The translations under genes were made by a program, and so were the position numbers. Of a stretch of DNA of 64,000 bases, positions 1-11,296 are shown piece after piece. Source of the DNA: Brachypodium distachyon. Lineage: Eukaryota > Streptophyta > Magnoliopsida > Poales > Poaceae. The notes under the pieces are model-generated. The model was not told the DNA's origin, searched no databases, and worked only from the letters and a program-made list of their open reading frames with translations. The stretch lies in NCBI RefSeq assembly GCF_000005505.3, contig NC_016131.3, forward strand, positions 34,959,001-35,023,000. The letters are read 5' to 3'. Position 1 is the stretch's first letter. Each line of letters opens with the position of its first letter.

Positions 1-970
1 GGTACAATACTTCACTGATCGCCCTGGCGTTCTTGAGCTTCTACACTTCCTGCTGGATGAACTCCTTGCGTTCTTGTGCTTGCCGACGAACCTTTTGCTT
101 GACGGGCCACACGTCTGGCCGCACCGCCAGCCGATGCTAGATCACCTCCCTAGGGACTCCGGGAAGATCTGACGGCTCCCAAGCGAACACGTCAGAGTTC
201 TCCCGGAGGAAGGCAACTAGGGCGCTTTCCTATTTGTCGCTGAGGCTCGCACCGATGGAGACGATGCGTGCCTCGTTGCCGGCATGCAGGGACACCTTCT
301 TGACCTTGGTGCCCTCCTCTTTCAGCTTCGTACCCTTGCTTACTCGCGGGCTGGAGCCGGAACTGCCCCCGACATCCTGCCCGGGAGAGGCTCGCGCCTT
401 CTTCTGTGCGGGTTGTTCACCCGCAAGTAGATCCTCGTTCCCGGCAACATCGTAGTCGTCGAGATCTGCCACTGCAGAGGTCTTTACGACCTTGCCCACG
501 CACCAAGCAGCGTCCTTCAGGTTGCACTTGATGGAGAGAACGTCGTACGTTGACGGCATCTTCATCACGCCGTAGGCGCAATGGGTTGCCGCCATGAACT
601 TGATCAGACCTGGCCGACCAATGATCCCGTTGTATGGCAACGGGGTGTGAGCCACATCGAAAATGATGTGCTCAGTCCGGAACGCTTCTCGGGAACCGAA
701 GGTCACCGGGATCGTTATTCGCCCCATGGGCTGCACCACTCCGGGGTTGATCCCCCGGAATAGGTCGGTGGGCTTCATCTGCTCCAGGGGCAGCTGAAGC
801 TTTTCCACCAGCTTGGCGGACAGCCGGTTGAGGCATGCCCCGCTGTCCACTAGTACCTTGGTCACCGTCACGTTGTTTATGATCGGCGACACTACGAGGG
901 GAGCACCCTTGAATCCAAGGGACGGATCGGGTGATCGTCCGAGTTGAAGGTGATCGGCACATGCGACCAC
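1..970 (-). pseudogene. gypsy pol fragment: aspartic protease and start of RT region
   Basis: The protease processes the polyprotein. Residues ACADHLQLGRSPDPSLGF lead into the active-site motif VDSGACLNRL (D-S-G) and, further on, the flap-end motif IIGRPGL. After the protease and a charged linker the reading continues as DVFAWEPSDLPGVPREVI and RLAVRPDVWPVKQKVRR, the conserved segment just before reverse transcriptase in this type of gypsy element. In-frame stops follow REVI and QQEV, so the copy is dead. Pol is in a different frame from the gag zinc knuckle. The catalytic RT motifs lie outside the window. Confidence 0.82.
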
Positions 971-1277
971 CTCAACGGCTGCTGCGCCTCTACGCTGGGG
1001 AGGAGGGCGCAGACCTCACGCGTGAGCCACTTCACGGCAGCGTGAGACGTGAGAGCATATGCTCCCCCATGGATGCAAGCGACGTCGCGAGGCTCCTAGA
1101 AGCCGGACTCATCGGCGTCGGCGTCGCTGTAGACATCCTCCCGCTACTTAGCGCGAGGCTTGTCGCGTCCCCGGGGAGCCCGGTCCTTGCTGCCACGGGC
1201 CTGACCGCGACCCCCCGCGGGCTCTCTTTTGTCGCCGCCGGCTGCGCCCCGGCCTGCTCCGCCGCGAGGTTGTTCGG

Positions 1278-3518
1278 GCAGTCCCGGGAGAGGTGCCCGA
1301 TGTCCCCGCAGTTGAAGCAAGCCCCGGCAGCGCGGCGCTCCTTGCGGTGCTGCTCGCGCTTCTCCTTGATGGTCTGGAGAGTGCGGCAGGCCTGCGCGTC
1401 GTGGGTGGCGTTGGTGTGGATGGGGCAGCGCGCAGCCGCTGCCGGCTTGCTACCCGATTGTCACACCAGTGGCACCCGGGGTACCACCGTTGCACGACAC
1501 GTGGGCCCCTCCCCCGGGTTCCCGGGAAGGTCTCATCCCGGGGAGTGCCGACGAGCTTCCTGGCAAGCTACCAGCCCGAAAGGGGCTAGCGGGGCTTCGA
1601 GGAATATTCCCGCTTAGGCACCTCCCGGGAAGCCGCTTCCCGGGAGGAGGTTCCCGGGTGCGCTGGGCCCGGGTGCTTCCCGGGTCGACTTGCGGGGACT
1701 GGGGGTTCCCGGACGTGTGCCCCCGCCTCGGGTCGTGGGGCCCTCTGGACAGCGCCACGCGGGCGCGTGGCGGGCACGGAACGCGTGGTCCCACCAAGGC
1801 AAGGAGTAAGGCGCGCGGCTCAGCAAACGAGCCGACCGACGGGTAGTGACCCGTCTGGTACTAGCGCGCCCTCTTGGCACTTGGTCTCACCGGCCCCATC
1901 GGGCCTCATCGGCCGTGTCGGCGATAACCGGGTCTCCGCCCCAGACGCCCCTACCGAACCTAAAAGGGGGACGTGGCAGCACGCCCCCGGTGTCGGAGCA
2001 CCGAGTGACGACACCGATGTTCCTGCTGACGCCGCCTTCTTGGCGGGCCTCTCGGGAGCCCCCAGTTCCGCAGCAAGCACTTGCTTCCTGCCGTGTTTCC
2101 AGGAGCTCTTCATCCCGGAGCCCTCTGGTGGGTTCGCCGCTGCTTTGGCGGCAAGCTCGGGCGCCAAGCGCCCTTCCTCGGGCATCGCGCACGTAAAGAT
2201 CCCTTGTGGTAAGGATCCAATGCGTGTTGAGCTTCTCACACATCTTCAGGTCCCGGACGTTGATGGCGTACGTGTTGATGATGGCGGCCGCTTCCACCTC
2301 AGGGATGGAGTAGGAGAGGTTGGAGAACCTGTTGGTGAAGTCCCGCAACGTCTCCCCTAGTTTTTGCACAACAGTGTGCAGTTCCGCCATGGTTCCCTGG
2401 CACTTGTAGCCGCCCTGGAACGCGTTCACGAACTGCTCGCGCAGGTCAGTCCAAGAGGCTATGGACCCGACGGGCACGTTGAGCAACCAAGTCCTCGCTG
2501 ATCCTTTAAGGACCATTGGGAACCAGTTGGCCCTGACCTTGTCGTCGGCGCCAATGGTGTGCATGCCCAACGTGTAGGTCAGGAGAAAGTCCTTGGGATT
2601 CACGGTCCCGTCGTATGTCCCGAGCGTCGGTGCTCGGAACTTCCGGGGTCATGTCACCCGACGCAGCTCGCGAGTGAACGAGGCGCAGCCATCCTCGGCG
2701 CCCCTGGGAGCATCTTCCTGCTCCTTTGGGCGCGGGCGTTCTGCTTCACACCGACACCGGCGCTCCAAGCGCCGGCGGAGGTCTACCTGGTGGCGGGCGT
2801 TTAGGACGCCTCACGCGTCACCCCGTGTAACGGTCGGTGATGAATCCGAGGACCCCACGGGATCCTCGCCTCCTTTCCCTCCTGCCGGGGGAGGGTGTTC
2901 TCCGTGTCCTGAGATGCGGGGTGCGTCTTCGCGTCCCGGGTTCTGCCCCCGGCCTGAACCAGCCGGGGCACCCTCGCCTTGCGGCTACTGGGCGGCGAGT
3001 GCAAGGAGCGCGTCTAGTTCCGCGCTCCATGCTTCGTGCGCCGGCGTGCCTTGCGGTGGCTCGTAGCGCACCATGACACGCGCGGCTATGATGGCTTCCA
3101 CCGGGGTCTGGGCGGGAGGCTGCCGATTCTCTGACCGGCGGCCCTCCGCCCTGTTACCCAGTGCCCTCGAGTGAATGGGGCGAGACTCCGTCGACGTCAC
3201 ACGCGACGCGCTGTGCTCATGGCGCAGTTGCCGCTGTGCGTCTTCGGCCCGCGAGTGGACTCGCTGGCCGGCGCGTGCGGCATTGTGGCCGCTCGTGTGG
3301 CTGGCTCCGGCGCTGGGAGCCGCAGGCCCCCTCGGCCGGTTGTCTGCCGACGGCCGAGGAGGAGGAGGTGGCAGTTGCAATTGCTGCTGCTTCTGCCGTG
3401 GAGGGGACCCCTGGTCCCCTTGTGCTTGTGACGTGCGTGCAGCGTCATGGGAACGAGTGTGCATGGCGAGAGTGTCGCGCAAGTCGACCCGGGGTTCGTC
3501 TGCCTTCTTGGGCGGCAT
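1278..3518 (-). pseudogene. gypsy gag (capsid/nucleocapsid), frameshifted and split by a solo LTR
   Basis: Gag forms the particle that packages element RNA. The reading starts at 3518 with MPPKKADEPRVDLRDTLAMH, a hydrophilic proline/arginine-rich N-terminus. The capsid block (2603 downwards) contains SARTWLLNVPVGSI and FVNAFQGGYKCQGTMAELH, characteristic of the retrotransposon gag domain. A frameshift near 2200 moves the reading into a frame ending ...ERPAKKAASAGTS. The solo LTR at 1459-2013 follows. Beyond it, removing the insert and one TSD copy brings the frame back to a zinc knuckle, CFNCGDIGHLSRDC (CX2CX4HX4C), at 1319-1278. It is a broken copy of a normal gag. Confidence 0.85.
1459..2013 (+). 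repeat. solo LTR inserted in gypsy gag (TSD CCGAT)
   Basis: It starts TGTCACACCAGTGGCACC and ends GTGACGACA. The five bases CCGAT occur directly before (1454-1458) and after (2014-2018). The sequence matches the LTR at 37426-38297 read on its sense strand, and more distantly the LTR at 3626-4463. At 555 bp it is shorter than those copies (838 and 872 bp), so it has probably lost an internal segment. The many GC-rich ORFs across it are not genes. Confidence 0.85.
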
Positions 3519-3605
3519 GGCGAGCTAGTCGTTGAAGATGTCGTAGGCGAAGAAGTCGGTGTTGACGATGATGATGCCGGCGGTCAACTGAAGCTTTCCG
3601 CACGC

Positions 3606-3623
3606 CGCCTAACTGGCGCGCCA
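3606..3623 (-). other. tRNA primer-binding site of the gypsy element
   Basis: Two bases after the LTR end, the minus strand reads TGGCGCGCCAGTTAGG, a primer-binding site typical of grass gypsy elements. It fixes the LTR/internal boundary. About 90 bases of leader follow before the gag ATG at 3518. Confidence 0.75.
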
Positions 3624-3625
3624 GA

Positions 3626-4463
3626 TGTCGGAGCACGGTCTCTGGCACCAGGAATGCCGAGCACCCGCTTTTTGCTTCGGCGGAGGACGAGGTGATTGCT
3701 CCGGCGATCGCAGGCATGGCGATAGACACGAGGTGTAGAGACATGAGTTTTACCTAGGTTCGGGCCACCCTTAGCTGTAATACCCTACGTCCTGCTTTGA
3801 GTTGTATTCACAAGTTTGAGTGCGTATAGATCACCCGGGGATTTCCCGGGCTGGCTACTTAGGTGAACGATGTGCTGTGTTCTAATCACTTAGGGTTGGA
3901 ACCGAGCTGAACCCTTTGACCGGTGGCATTGGTCCTCCTTTTATAGACAAGGGGATACCACAGGTGCCTATGCATGCAGGGCGACACGTTTCCTAGACGC
4001 GTGTCACGGCCGCATGAAATACATTTTTACTCACCCATGCTGGACGCCACGCAGCGCCCAGTCCATTGTACATGGTAGAAGAGAAATGGTTCGTAGGGTA
4101 GTCGCCCTAGCCTTGCTTAGCAAGTCTAGGCCTGCCAATAAGACTCATGTCGGTGCATGAAATGCACTGCGCCCGCCGTCTTGTCCTGTCTTCACTGTTC
4201 TGCGGGTCCCGCCTACATGCCCAAGCACGGGTTGCTGGGTGCACCCTGCCGGCTAGCGCACCTGCTAGTTGCCGGGAGGCGTTCCTTCGGCTTCCCTGGA
4301 GCACCTTGCACTCGTCCCTCGGCTTTAACTTCGCCAAAGGCCGTCTTCTCGAGGCAGGCTTTCCGGATTCACCGCTTCCCGGGTAGCCTTCCTGACGGGG
4401 GCTTCGTCACTAGCGACCCACGCGTCCCGTATCAGTGGGACCCCGCGGGCCACTGGTACGACA
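3626..4463 (-). repeat. 5' LTR of the minus-strand gypsy element (838 bp)
   Basis: On the minus strand it starts TGTCGTACCAGTGGCCC and ends CTCCGACA, the usual TG...CA form. A TATA box (TATAAAA) lies at 3945-3939. The conserved downstream block near 3750-3800 reads as CAGGACGTAGGG ... GAACCTAGGTAAA in the sense direction. Related LTRs of the same family occur at 1459-2013 and 37426-38297. Confidence 0.85.
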
Positions 4464-5575
4464 AACATAAAGTGTACAAGTTGAATAAAGCACTGTATGG
4501 GTTGAAGCAGGCCCCTCGGGCATGGAATGCAAAGTTGGACAGCACACTTATGAGCCTTGGTTTTGAGAAATGTCCAGCAGAGCATGCAGTTTACAAGAGA
4601 ACCAAAGAAGGGTCGAATTTGCTAGTAGGAGTATATGTTGATGATCTCATTATCACTGGAGAGTCAGTGGCTGACATAAAGTTTTTCAAAGAGCAAATGA
4701 AGACAATGTTCAGTATGAGTGACCTTGGTCTCTTGTCATACTACTTCAGAATTGAGGTAAAGCAATCTTCTCAAGGTATAAAGCTGTGCCAATCTGCTTA
4801 TGCAAAGAAAGTATTGGAGAAGTGTGGAATGGATTCATGTAATCCAACTCAAGTGCCTATGGAGGTACGTCTCAAGTTAAGCAAGAATAGCACAGCTGAG
4901 CCGGTGGATAGTACATTCTACCGAAGTGTAGTTGGCAGCCTAAGATATCTTGTGCACACTCGGCAAGATATCTGTTACTCGGTGGGAATAGTAAGTCGCT
5001 ACATGGAGAGACCTACAGCCGAGCACATGGCCGCAGTCAAGCACATTCTAAGGTACATCAGAGGTACGCTTGATCATGGCTGCTACTACAGAAGCGAGGG
5101 AGAGCTGTTACACTAGAGTGATAGTGACTTGGCGGGCGATGTGGATGACAGAAAAAGCACTTTGGGGGCACTGTTCTTCCTTGGATCTTGCCCGATCAGT
5201 TGGGTATCACAAAAGCAAAGGGTGGTCGCCCTCTCGTCGTGTGAAGCCGAGTATATAGCTGCAACCACGGCGACATGTCAAGGCATTTGGCTAGCTAGAC
5301 TGCTTGCAGAATTGTTGGGGACAGAAGTAAGCTCTGTTCGCCTGAAGATAGACAATCAGTCGGCCATATCCTTGAGCAAAAACCCGGTGTTTCATGAAAG
5401 AAGCAAGCATATAGACACCAGGTACCACTTTGTTCATGAATGTGTTGAATCAGGACAGGTGGAGGTGACTCATGTGAGCACCGAGAAGCAATTGGCAGAC
5501 ATCCTGCGAAAATCCATGGGCAAGATCAAGTTCCTGGAGATGAAGGAGAAGATCGGGATGGTGACCGTCAAATAA
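4464..5575 (+). pseudogene. copia pol, RT C-terminal part and RNase H, one premature stop
   Basis: Reverse transcriptase copies element RNA and RNase H removes the RNA strand. The frame begins KVYKLNKALYGLKQAPRAWN, with the catalytic motif YVDDLIITGES near 4637. LRYLVHTRQDICYSVGIVSR and HILRYIRGT follow, and then the RNase H motifs ALSSCEAEYIAAT and HERSKHIDTRYHFVHE. The frame closes at the natural stop TAA after MVTVK (5573-5575). A single TAG at 5114-5116 lies between LLH and SDSDLAGDVDD; the frame is otherwise open. The N-terminal part is missing because of the gypsy insertion. Family assignment is firm. Confidence 0.9.
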
Positions 5576-5599
5576 GCACAACAAGCTTCAGGGAGAGAA

Positions 5600-6075
5600 T
5601 GTAAGTTGCACCTCGTTGTGTAGTTGTTTTTCCAATTTCTGTCACGTTAATTTCGCTGATTAGTTTGTGTGTGACATGGCAATATGTTGGCTCGTGTCAT
5701 GCTGGGTCGTTATAGAGTTTGTTTGTAATAAGCTTGACACGTGCTTTGTTCACGTGGGGCTCTAGTTTTACTTCCCGTTTTCAGTTAGTTAGACGTGCTG
5801 CAGATCTGCCGTGGGATGGTGCGGGTTGTGGGTCGGCAGCGCGTAGGAATTAGTCACGATCGCTATGACGTCGTGTACCTGAGAATAAAAGGAAGAGAGC
5901 AGAAAAGACACAAGGTTGAACGCGTTGTAAAAACACCTATGTGTATGGTCTCTATCTGTTTTCTGAATTTCGTTTTCAACAGTTTCAGTTCCTGACGGAG
6001 AACAGCAGGTTCATCCCTGAATCCACCTCGTGTAGAGTCCAGATCGTGTTGTGTTTCTTGGCCTGATTTCTAACA
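5600..6075 (+). repeat. 3' LTR of copia element (476 bp)
   Basis: Starts TGTAAGTTGCACC right after the purine tract AGGGAGAGAA (5590-5599) and ends TTTCTAACA. A TATA-like AATAAAAGG lies near 5884. The 5' LTR is not in the window, so a TSD cannot be checked. Confidence 0.75.
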
Positions 6076-6202
6076 TCTTCAACATGTACTAGTGCAAACT
6101 CATAAGAGTAATAACACTTGTCAATGGGTGATGATTGTGCTCGTGAAGGAGGGAAGGCTTTGCAATTAAACTTGCGTAAATTCCAATTTTCACCCTCAAG
6201 TT

Positions 6203-7190
6203 CTATTTTTTTTTGACAACTTTTACAGATCCGCCGGGGGGGGGGGGGATCCCCACCTGAATATATAACTGAAATGGACCGTGTAACCGAGACCCTATCC
6301 TAGTGGCAGCCACCTTAAGATCGGCATTCCTAAGCTGAGGAGACCAGAGTCCAGTAAAATGTTTCGGACAATTACATGAGATGGTAGTGTTACATGGCGA
6401 AAAAAAACGCTGTTTCGGGCATCCCAAATTTTCCAGAGCGTGGTCATCAGCATTGCAGGCCATAGCAGCGGCGAGGTAGCAGCAGCGGGGGCGGTGACGC
6501 CCAAGGCGCCGTCAGTGATGAGGGCACGAAACCGAGGAGAGTCCAGACTGCTTGGCTGTCCCTGCAGTGAAAGAATAGGTGGTCGGATGTTTCCGACGCA
6601 CCATTACATCTGGGCAGGCATCATCCACCATGATAGTTTTGTTGAGGAGGTTGCGCCTGGTATTAATCTCGATGAACCAGCCAGGCGAAGATTTTAACTT
6701 TGAGGGGCACATGACAGCGCCAGATCATCTCTGCCGGCAGATCAAGGTCACCTGATGAGAGCATCAGGTATGCTCCAGGTGTGGTGAAGGGCTGCTCGGA
6801 GAGGAGAATCCGCGAGTCATCAGCATCCGAGGTGGTGAAATCCTGCAAGAGAGAAAAGAGCGAGGCGAGCTCCTCCGCAGCAGCAGCTAGTCTGTTCCGC
6901 AGGTTCAAGTCCAGACCATTACACAGTACAACACTAACATGGGTGAAAGGTTTGATGCAATGAGAAAAAAATGCAGGGTAAGTGGTGGACAATGGTTCCA
7001 AAAGGAGCCATCGATCTAGCCAGAAGAAACATGATTTGCCATTCCCAACTGTTACGGAAGTGATCTGCCTAAGGATTGGGAGGTGTTTCTTGATGATGCA
7101 CTTAAGGTGTGAGAGTGGGGTGGTGGCAGATTCTAGGTCATCACAAAAATCATGATGCAGCCATGTTCTCCAGGGTAAATTGTCATCACC
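6203..7190 (-). mobile_element. L1-type LINE, 3' end of ORF2
   Basis: Reading right to left, the protein has VGNGKSCFFWLDRWL, then RCHVPLKVKIFAWLVHRD (start of the RT-associated zinc-binding domain, zf-RVT). After a frame change it ends in a C-terminal block with TLWKIWDARNSVFF. These are the hallmarks of plant L1 ORF2 C-termini. The 3' end carries a G13 run (plus strand 6236-6248) and an A-run on the sense strand (T-run at 6208-6217), as expected for a target-primed insertion. The RT core is absent: this is a 5'-truncated, frameshifted remnant. Confidence 0.8.
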
Positions 7191-8303
7191 AAAAATTTCT
7201 GTTTTTGTACCCCATTTAGCAAAAGTTGTCCCAGCAATTACCCCATTTAATTTTTTTCCCACTAAATCCACTGTCTATTTCATGACGACATTAAGTTATG
7301 AGAACCGATTGACTATTCTCTTCTTTGCGATATATATATATACAGGCTCCGGCGCCTTCAAAAAAGTCAGGATGGAGCCACCGATGAGGAGCAACATCGA
7401 GGAAGAGCCTGACGAACAGATCAGCAACTTCAGTAGGCTGTGCCTTTTTTTCCCTGTTCTGCTGGTCAAAAAGGAGTAAATTACAAAAAACAACCACATT
7501 AGAGGCTAGGGTTTCAATTCGGTACCCGTCTACGTTTTTTTTACTAAAAACCATAACCCCAAAACTGACGCGATGGGCCCACCTGTCCGGCCGACGTGGC
7601 TTGCCAGAGTGGACTCATTTTCGCTTTTCTTTGTGTGCGTTCTTTCCCTTCTTCCCAATTCATGTCGCCGCGACGCCGCCCCCTTCTCTAGCTCCGTCGA
7701 GAGGGCTGCGAGCTCTCCATCCCACCCGAAACACCGAGCTCGGCGGCTGCAGCGTACACAACTGATGGGGATCGGTCTCATGGTCTCCACCCACCATCCT
7801 CGAGCGCGATGAGCATCAGCCGCCGGCGCATGATCGAATGGCGTTGGGGAAGATGAGGTGCTAGACGGAGCTCTGGGATCCGATGCGTCAAGGCGACGGT
7901 GCCGTTCGTTCCTCCATGAAGAGGCGGAGCTCGTCCTGTTGGCGTCGAGGAGAGGGAGGGCCCAGAAGACGCTGCCATCGGCGGCAAGCGCCCGGTGGCG
8001 GACGACGTCATGGCGGGGGCACTCCAGGATGAGGCTGCTTCGGGCGAGAGAACCAGCGGCTGCGTGAAGGCGGGGCGCTGCTCGTGGAGGCGACGCGGAG
8101 GAAAAGGAGGCCGCGGCGAACGGTTCATCGGTGGGAGGCGCTCCCGTCGGAGATGGGAACGAGGACCCCTGTGCGGCACCTCGCGCGCGTGGCGGTGTCC
8201 AGGCAGAGCGACGGCCGGGGGCGCGTGCATGTTTGCGATTGCAATTTACAATCTGGTTGGCAATTTAGCATTGATTGATTTGATTGATCCCTTGTCAGCG
8301 TCC
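7191..8303. other. unassigned transposon-derived DNA
   Basis: 7195-7280 resembles the inner part of the inverted repeats at 53.1 and 55.0 kb (shared ACCCCATTTAGCAAAA and CCCCATTTAA). 7478-7620 has the look of a Mutator-type terminal region. 7640-8230 is GC-rich with ORFs on both strands but no recognisable domain or splice structure. I see no supportable gene. Confidence 0.45.
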
Positions 8304-8626
8304 CTGATAGAGCATCCCCACATGGTAGCGGTATTGAGGGAAGTGTGGCCCCGAAGCGTGTCATGAGAACGCGCGTGAGTAACCCACGTTACTCAGGGCC
8401 TAAGTGGGTGCAACAACTCAGCGGGTCTGGCGGCATCGGTACTTAAGGCAATACCCCTTCTTCACGGCAACCCATCCAGTGGATCACGGCGAATCGACCC
8501 AGCAGCTTAGTTGTAGTTCATCTTCTACCTTCAGATTTGAGAGTTCATCTGTAATTGAGATTCCAAATCCTGCATCGCTACTATAATCGTGCTACATATA
8601 TAGAGAGATATCGGATCCCTAACATC

Positions 8627-8640
8627 TGGTATCAGAGACC
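8627..8640 (+). other. primer-binding site (initiator tRNA-Met type)
   Basis: TGGTATCAGAGACC begins two bases after the LTR terminus AACA. It marks the first base pairs of minus-strand DNA synthesis and fixes the orientation of the element. Confidence 0.75.
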
Positions 8641-8675
8641 ACCTATCACCCTTTTCGCTGGCGCCGCTCCCGTTT

Positions 8676-9862
8676 GTGGAAACTCGCCGAGTTCGTCAGA
8701 TCTGTGACCAGATGGATTCAGCGTGCAAGGAGTTGTTGGAGCGTCTCACCGTCTCCATGGATGAGATGTGTCGCGATATGTGCGACACATCGGCCGCGGT
8801 CCGTTCTCAATTGGCACGGATCGAGGAGTTCGCGGCATGGCATCCTCAACTTGAGGCGCGCGTCGAGAAACTCAGTGAGACGGTCGCGTTGTTGGGGCGC
8901 GACCGCCTTGGTGAGGACAAGGAGGAGCTGCCCCGCTACGACGCCAATGGCAATATGGTGCTTCCGGCCGCGGGCATCCTCGCCGAACCTCATGGGTCTG
9001 CGGACCACGGCGACCCAGAGACGTCACGGGACCGGCACCGGTGGGCTTCGTGACACCGGCGCCCCTCCCGGCCAACGGTCAGTTCAACCTCCAGTCCCCT
9101 CAATCTGTGTTCTCCCCTTTCACCCATGCCAGTCAGTTGTTGGCCAGAATTGGCCAGGCTCATCCATCCATCGGATTTCCTCAATTTGATGGGGAGAATC
9201 CGAATCTCTGGAAAACACCCTGTGAACAATACTTTCAGATGTTTGCCGTCCACACTAGTTTTTGGGTTCCCATGGCGTCTCTGAACTTTTCAGGGTCGGC
9301 TTCTATTTGGCTTCAGTCCATTCAGAAACGTCTCGCTAGTTTTACTCGGGACCCTTTCACTGCTCTGCTTTGCACTCGTTTTGGACTAGACAAGCATCAA
9401 CTACTCATCAGACAATTCTATACCATTCAGCAGACCTCTACTGTCCTTGATTACATTGACCGTTTTGAGACAATTGTTAATCATCTTACGTCTTATTGCG
9501 AGTCAATCCATCCTTATTACTTTCTCACTCGTTTTGTGGAGGGATTGCGACTATTCGAGCGGCGGTGTTAGTTCAGCGCCCACCGGATTTGGACATTGCT
9601 TGTTCACTCGCTCTGCTTCAGGAGGAGGTCGCGGAATTTTATGCACCTCAACATCGCTGTCCTGCACAGAAGATGTTACCAGCTTACCAGCTCCATGGCC
9701 CGGAGTGCCGTTGCCTCTACCTCCTCCACCACGACGGCTCCAGCTGCCGGCTCCACCTGTTCCAACAGCCGCTGATCGTCGTGGCCTAGAAGTTCCTCGC
9801 GTTGATTCTGCCAAACTGAAGGCACTCTGTGAGTATAGCCATGCCCGTGGATTGTGCTTCTG
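8676..9862 (+). pseudogene. gypsy gag, frameshifted and truncated
   Basis: The first segment (METRRVRQICDQMDSACKEL..., 8676 to about 9040) is a coiled-coil-like N-terminus. A frameshift near 9040 leads into a capsid region: IGFPQFDGENPNLWKTPCEQ, then YTIQQTSTVLDYIDRF, typical of plant gypsy gag. Another frameshift near 9550 leads through QRPPDLDIACSLALLQEEV to VDSAKLKALCEYSHARGLCF. The last residues are the first cysteine of a CFKCG-type zinc knuckle, and the sequence then breaks off. No intact product is possible. Confidence 0.78.
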
Positions 9863-11296
9863 ATTGACTCTGGGAATTGCAATTTAGCAAATCCTGAGTG
9901 ATAGCAGTAAAAATATGAAGTTCTCCTCAAGGATTGGTGTGCAAGAGAGATTTCAAGTCAAGATCTTATTGCTAAACAAGCCAATGTCGGTGGCAAACAA
10001 CTAAATTAAACAAGTAAAAACAAGTTACAACTATGTTTTGGGGTTTTCTGATTTTACTGTTCACAATCTGAAATCTGCTTTTGTCAGGAGCTGAAAACAG
10101 ACAGTGGACAGATTAAAACTTAACACTAAAGAAATTAAGGCAAGGAATGATCTAAAATGAATTTGGGGTTGAGACAAGGCATAGAAGTAAGATTAAGAGG
10201 TAAGGAAGAGGATGAAGCAGAAATTTAGGCTGGGAAAAGCAAGGGTTAAGGGATAGAAACAGATCTAGAGAGCTGTTTTAACTGTTTAAGTCTGAATTTC
10301 AGACAGTGGAGAGCAAAATGTAGCAGTTTGGACACGAAATTTGGAGAAGTTCTTGAATGATTTGGAGTGTGAGACAACTTGGAGAAGGAAGAGGAAGACT
10401 TGGGGAAGAGATATCAGCAAGATTTCAGGATTGGAGAAGAAGGAGGTGAGGGCTAGGAGCAACTTTAGGTGGCTCCTCAGTGCAGAAACATGGAAGTTCA
10501 GAATTTGGACATAAGAGATTCAGAATTCAGAATTTGTTGTTTTGGCTGAAATTTGGAGTTGGGACAGAGATGTAGAGCTGGAAGGAGATGTGGGGAAGGT
10601 TTAGAAGCAAGAATTGGGGTTGGAAAAGGTCAGGTTTAGGGAGAAATAGAAGGTTTGGGGAAGAACAGCAGAGTTTTGGACAGAAATTGCTAGAATTTGG
10701 TATTTGGATGAGAAAATAGACTGGCAGGGGTTAAGAATGGGTTTAGGGGAAGGATTAGAGATAGAGGAAAGAAAGAAACAAGAGTAGAAGAGCAGATTTA
10801 GAGAAGAAGAGGGAGGAACAGCAGGTTTTAGAGAGAAAAGTTCAGAATTTAGGAAAGGGAGATGAAGTTGACAGAAGATTGAGGAATTGAAGAGGAAAGA
10901 TTTGGACTTTTTTACTCTAATACATCACAAACACATATAGGAGCATGACAGAAACATTGTTCTAACAAGAACAAACACAGATCAACAGATTAAACACAAG
11001 AACTATAAAAGTTGATAGGAACAGTAAAAACAGCAACACTTAGACAACAACAAGAACAAGGATTAAGCTACTGAGACTACTAGGAGATGATCTAGTACAT
11101 GGAACACATCACAAACATCACAAGGAACAAGTTTAACATGAACATAAACAAGTTTTACACGACAGAAATTCAGATCTGAGGTAAGGAACACAACTAGTAT
11201 ATAACAGAAATAGGGGAGGAAGAAGAGAAGGATTTGAGCCGAGTTACAGAGATTTGCAGAGGGAAGAACAGCAGAGGAGGGAGGTAAGGGATAGAT
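9863..11296. repeat. long purine-rich tract without genes
   Basis: From about 10080 to 11290 the plus strand is dominated by A and G, with many imperfect GGAGAAG, GATTTGG and AGAGGAAG words, and has no long ORF in any frame. Such strand asymmetry is common in untranslated regions and LTRs of large grass retrotransposons. I could not identify clear termini, so its origin remains open. Confidence 0.5.

Larger units (their letters stand above)
1..4463 (-). mobile_element. Ty3/gypsy retrotransposon, 5' part, truncated by the window edge
   Basis: The element runs right to left: 5' LTR (4463-3626), primer-binding site, gag (about 3518-1278), protease (970-230) and the start of the reverse-transcriptase linker (230-1). 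The 3' half and 3' LTR lie outside the window. It carries in-frame stops and frameshifts and is not autonomous. A solo LTR of the same family sits inside gag in the opposite orientation. The element itself interrupts the RT region of a plus-strand copia element at 4463/4464. Confidence 0.88.
4464..6075 (+). mobile_element. Ty1/copia retrotransposon, 3' part
   Basis: Holds the C-terminal half of pol (RT from KVYKLNKALYGLKQAPRAWN, then RNase H) followed by a polypurine tract and a 3' LTR. Its 5' part would lie left of the window, beyond the gypsy element that split it at 4463/4464. Only one in-frame stop interrupts the remaining coding sequence, so it was probably a fairly young element when hit. 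Confidence 0.87.
8304..9862 (+). mobile_element. Ty3/gypsy fragment: LTR, PBS and truncated gag
   Basis: An LTR ending ATCCCTAACA (8624) is followed by the primer-binding site TGGTATCAGAGACC (8627-8640) and a gag reading from 8676. Homology stops abruptly at 9862, inside the gag zinc knuckle. No pol is present. The LTR start is uncertain; TG at 8304 is a guess. Confidence 0.7.

Noticed and set aside
1469..1846. GC-rich ORFs on both strands around 1.5-1.8 kb
   Set aside because: They lie within the solo LTR; similar spurious ORFs recur in the related LTR at 38 kb.
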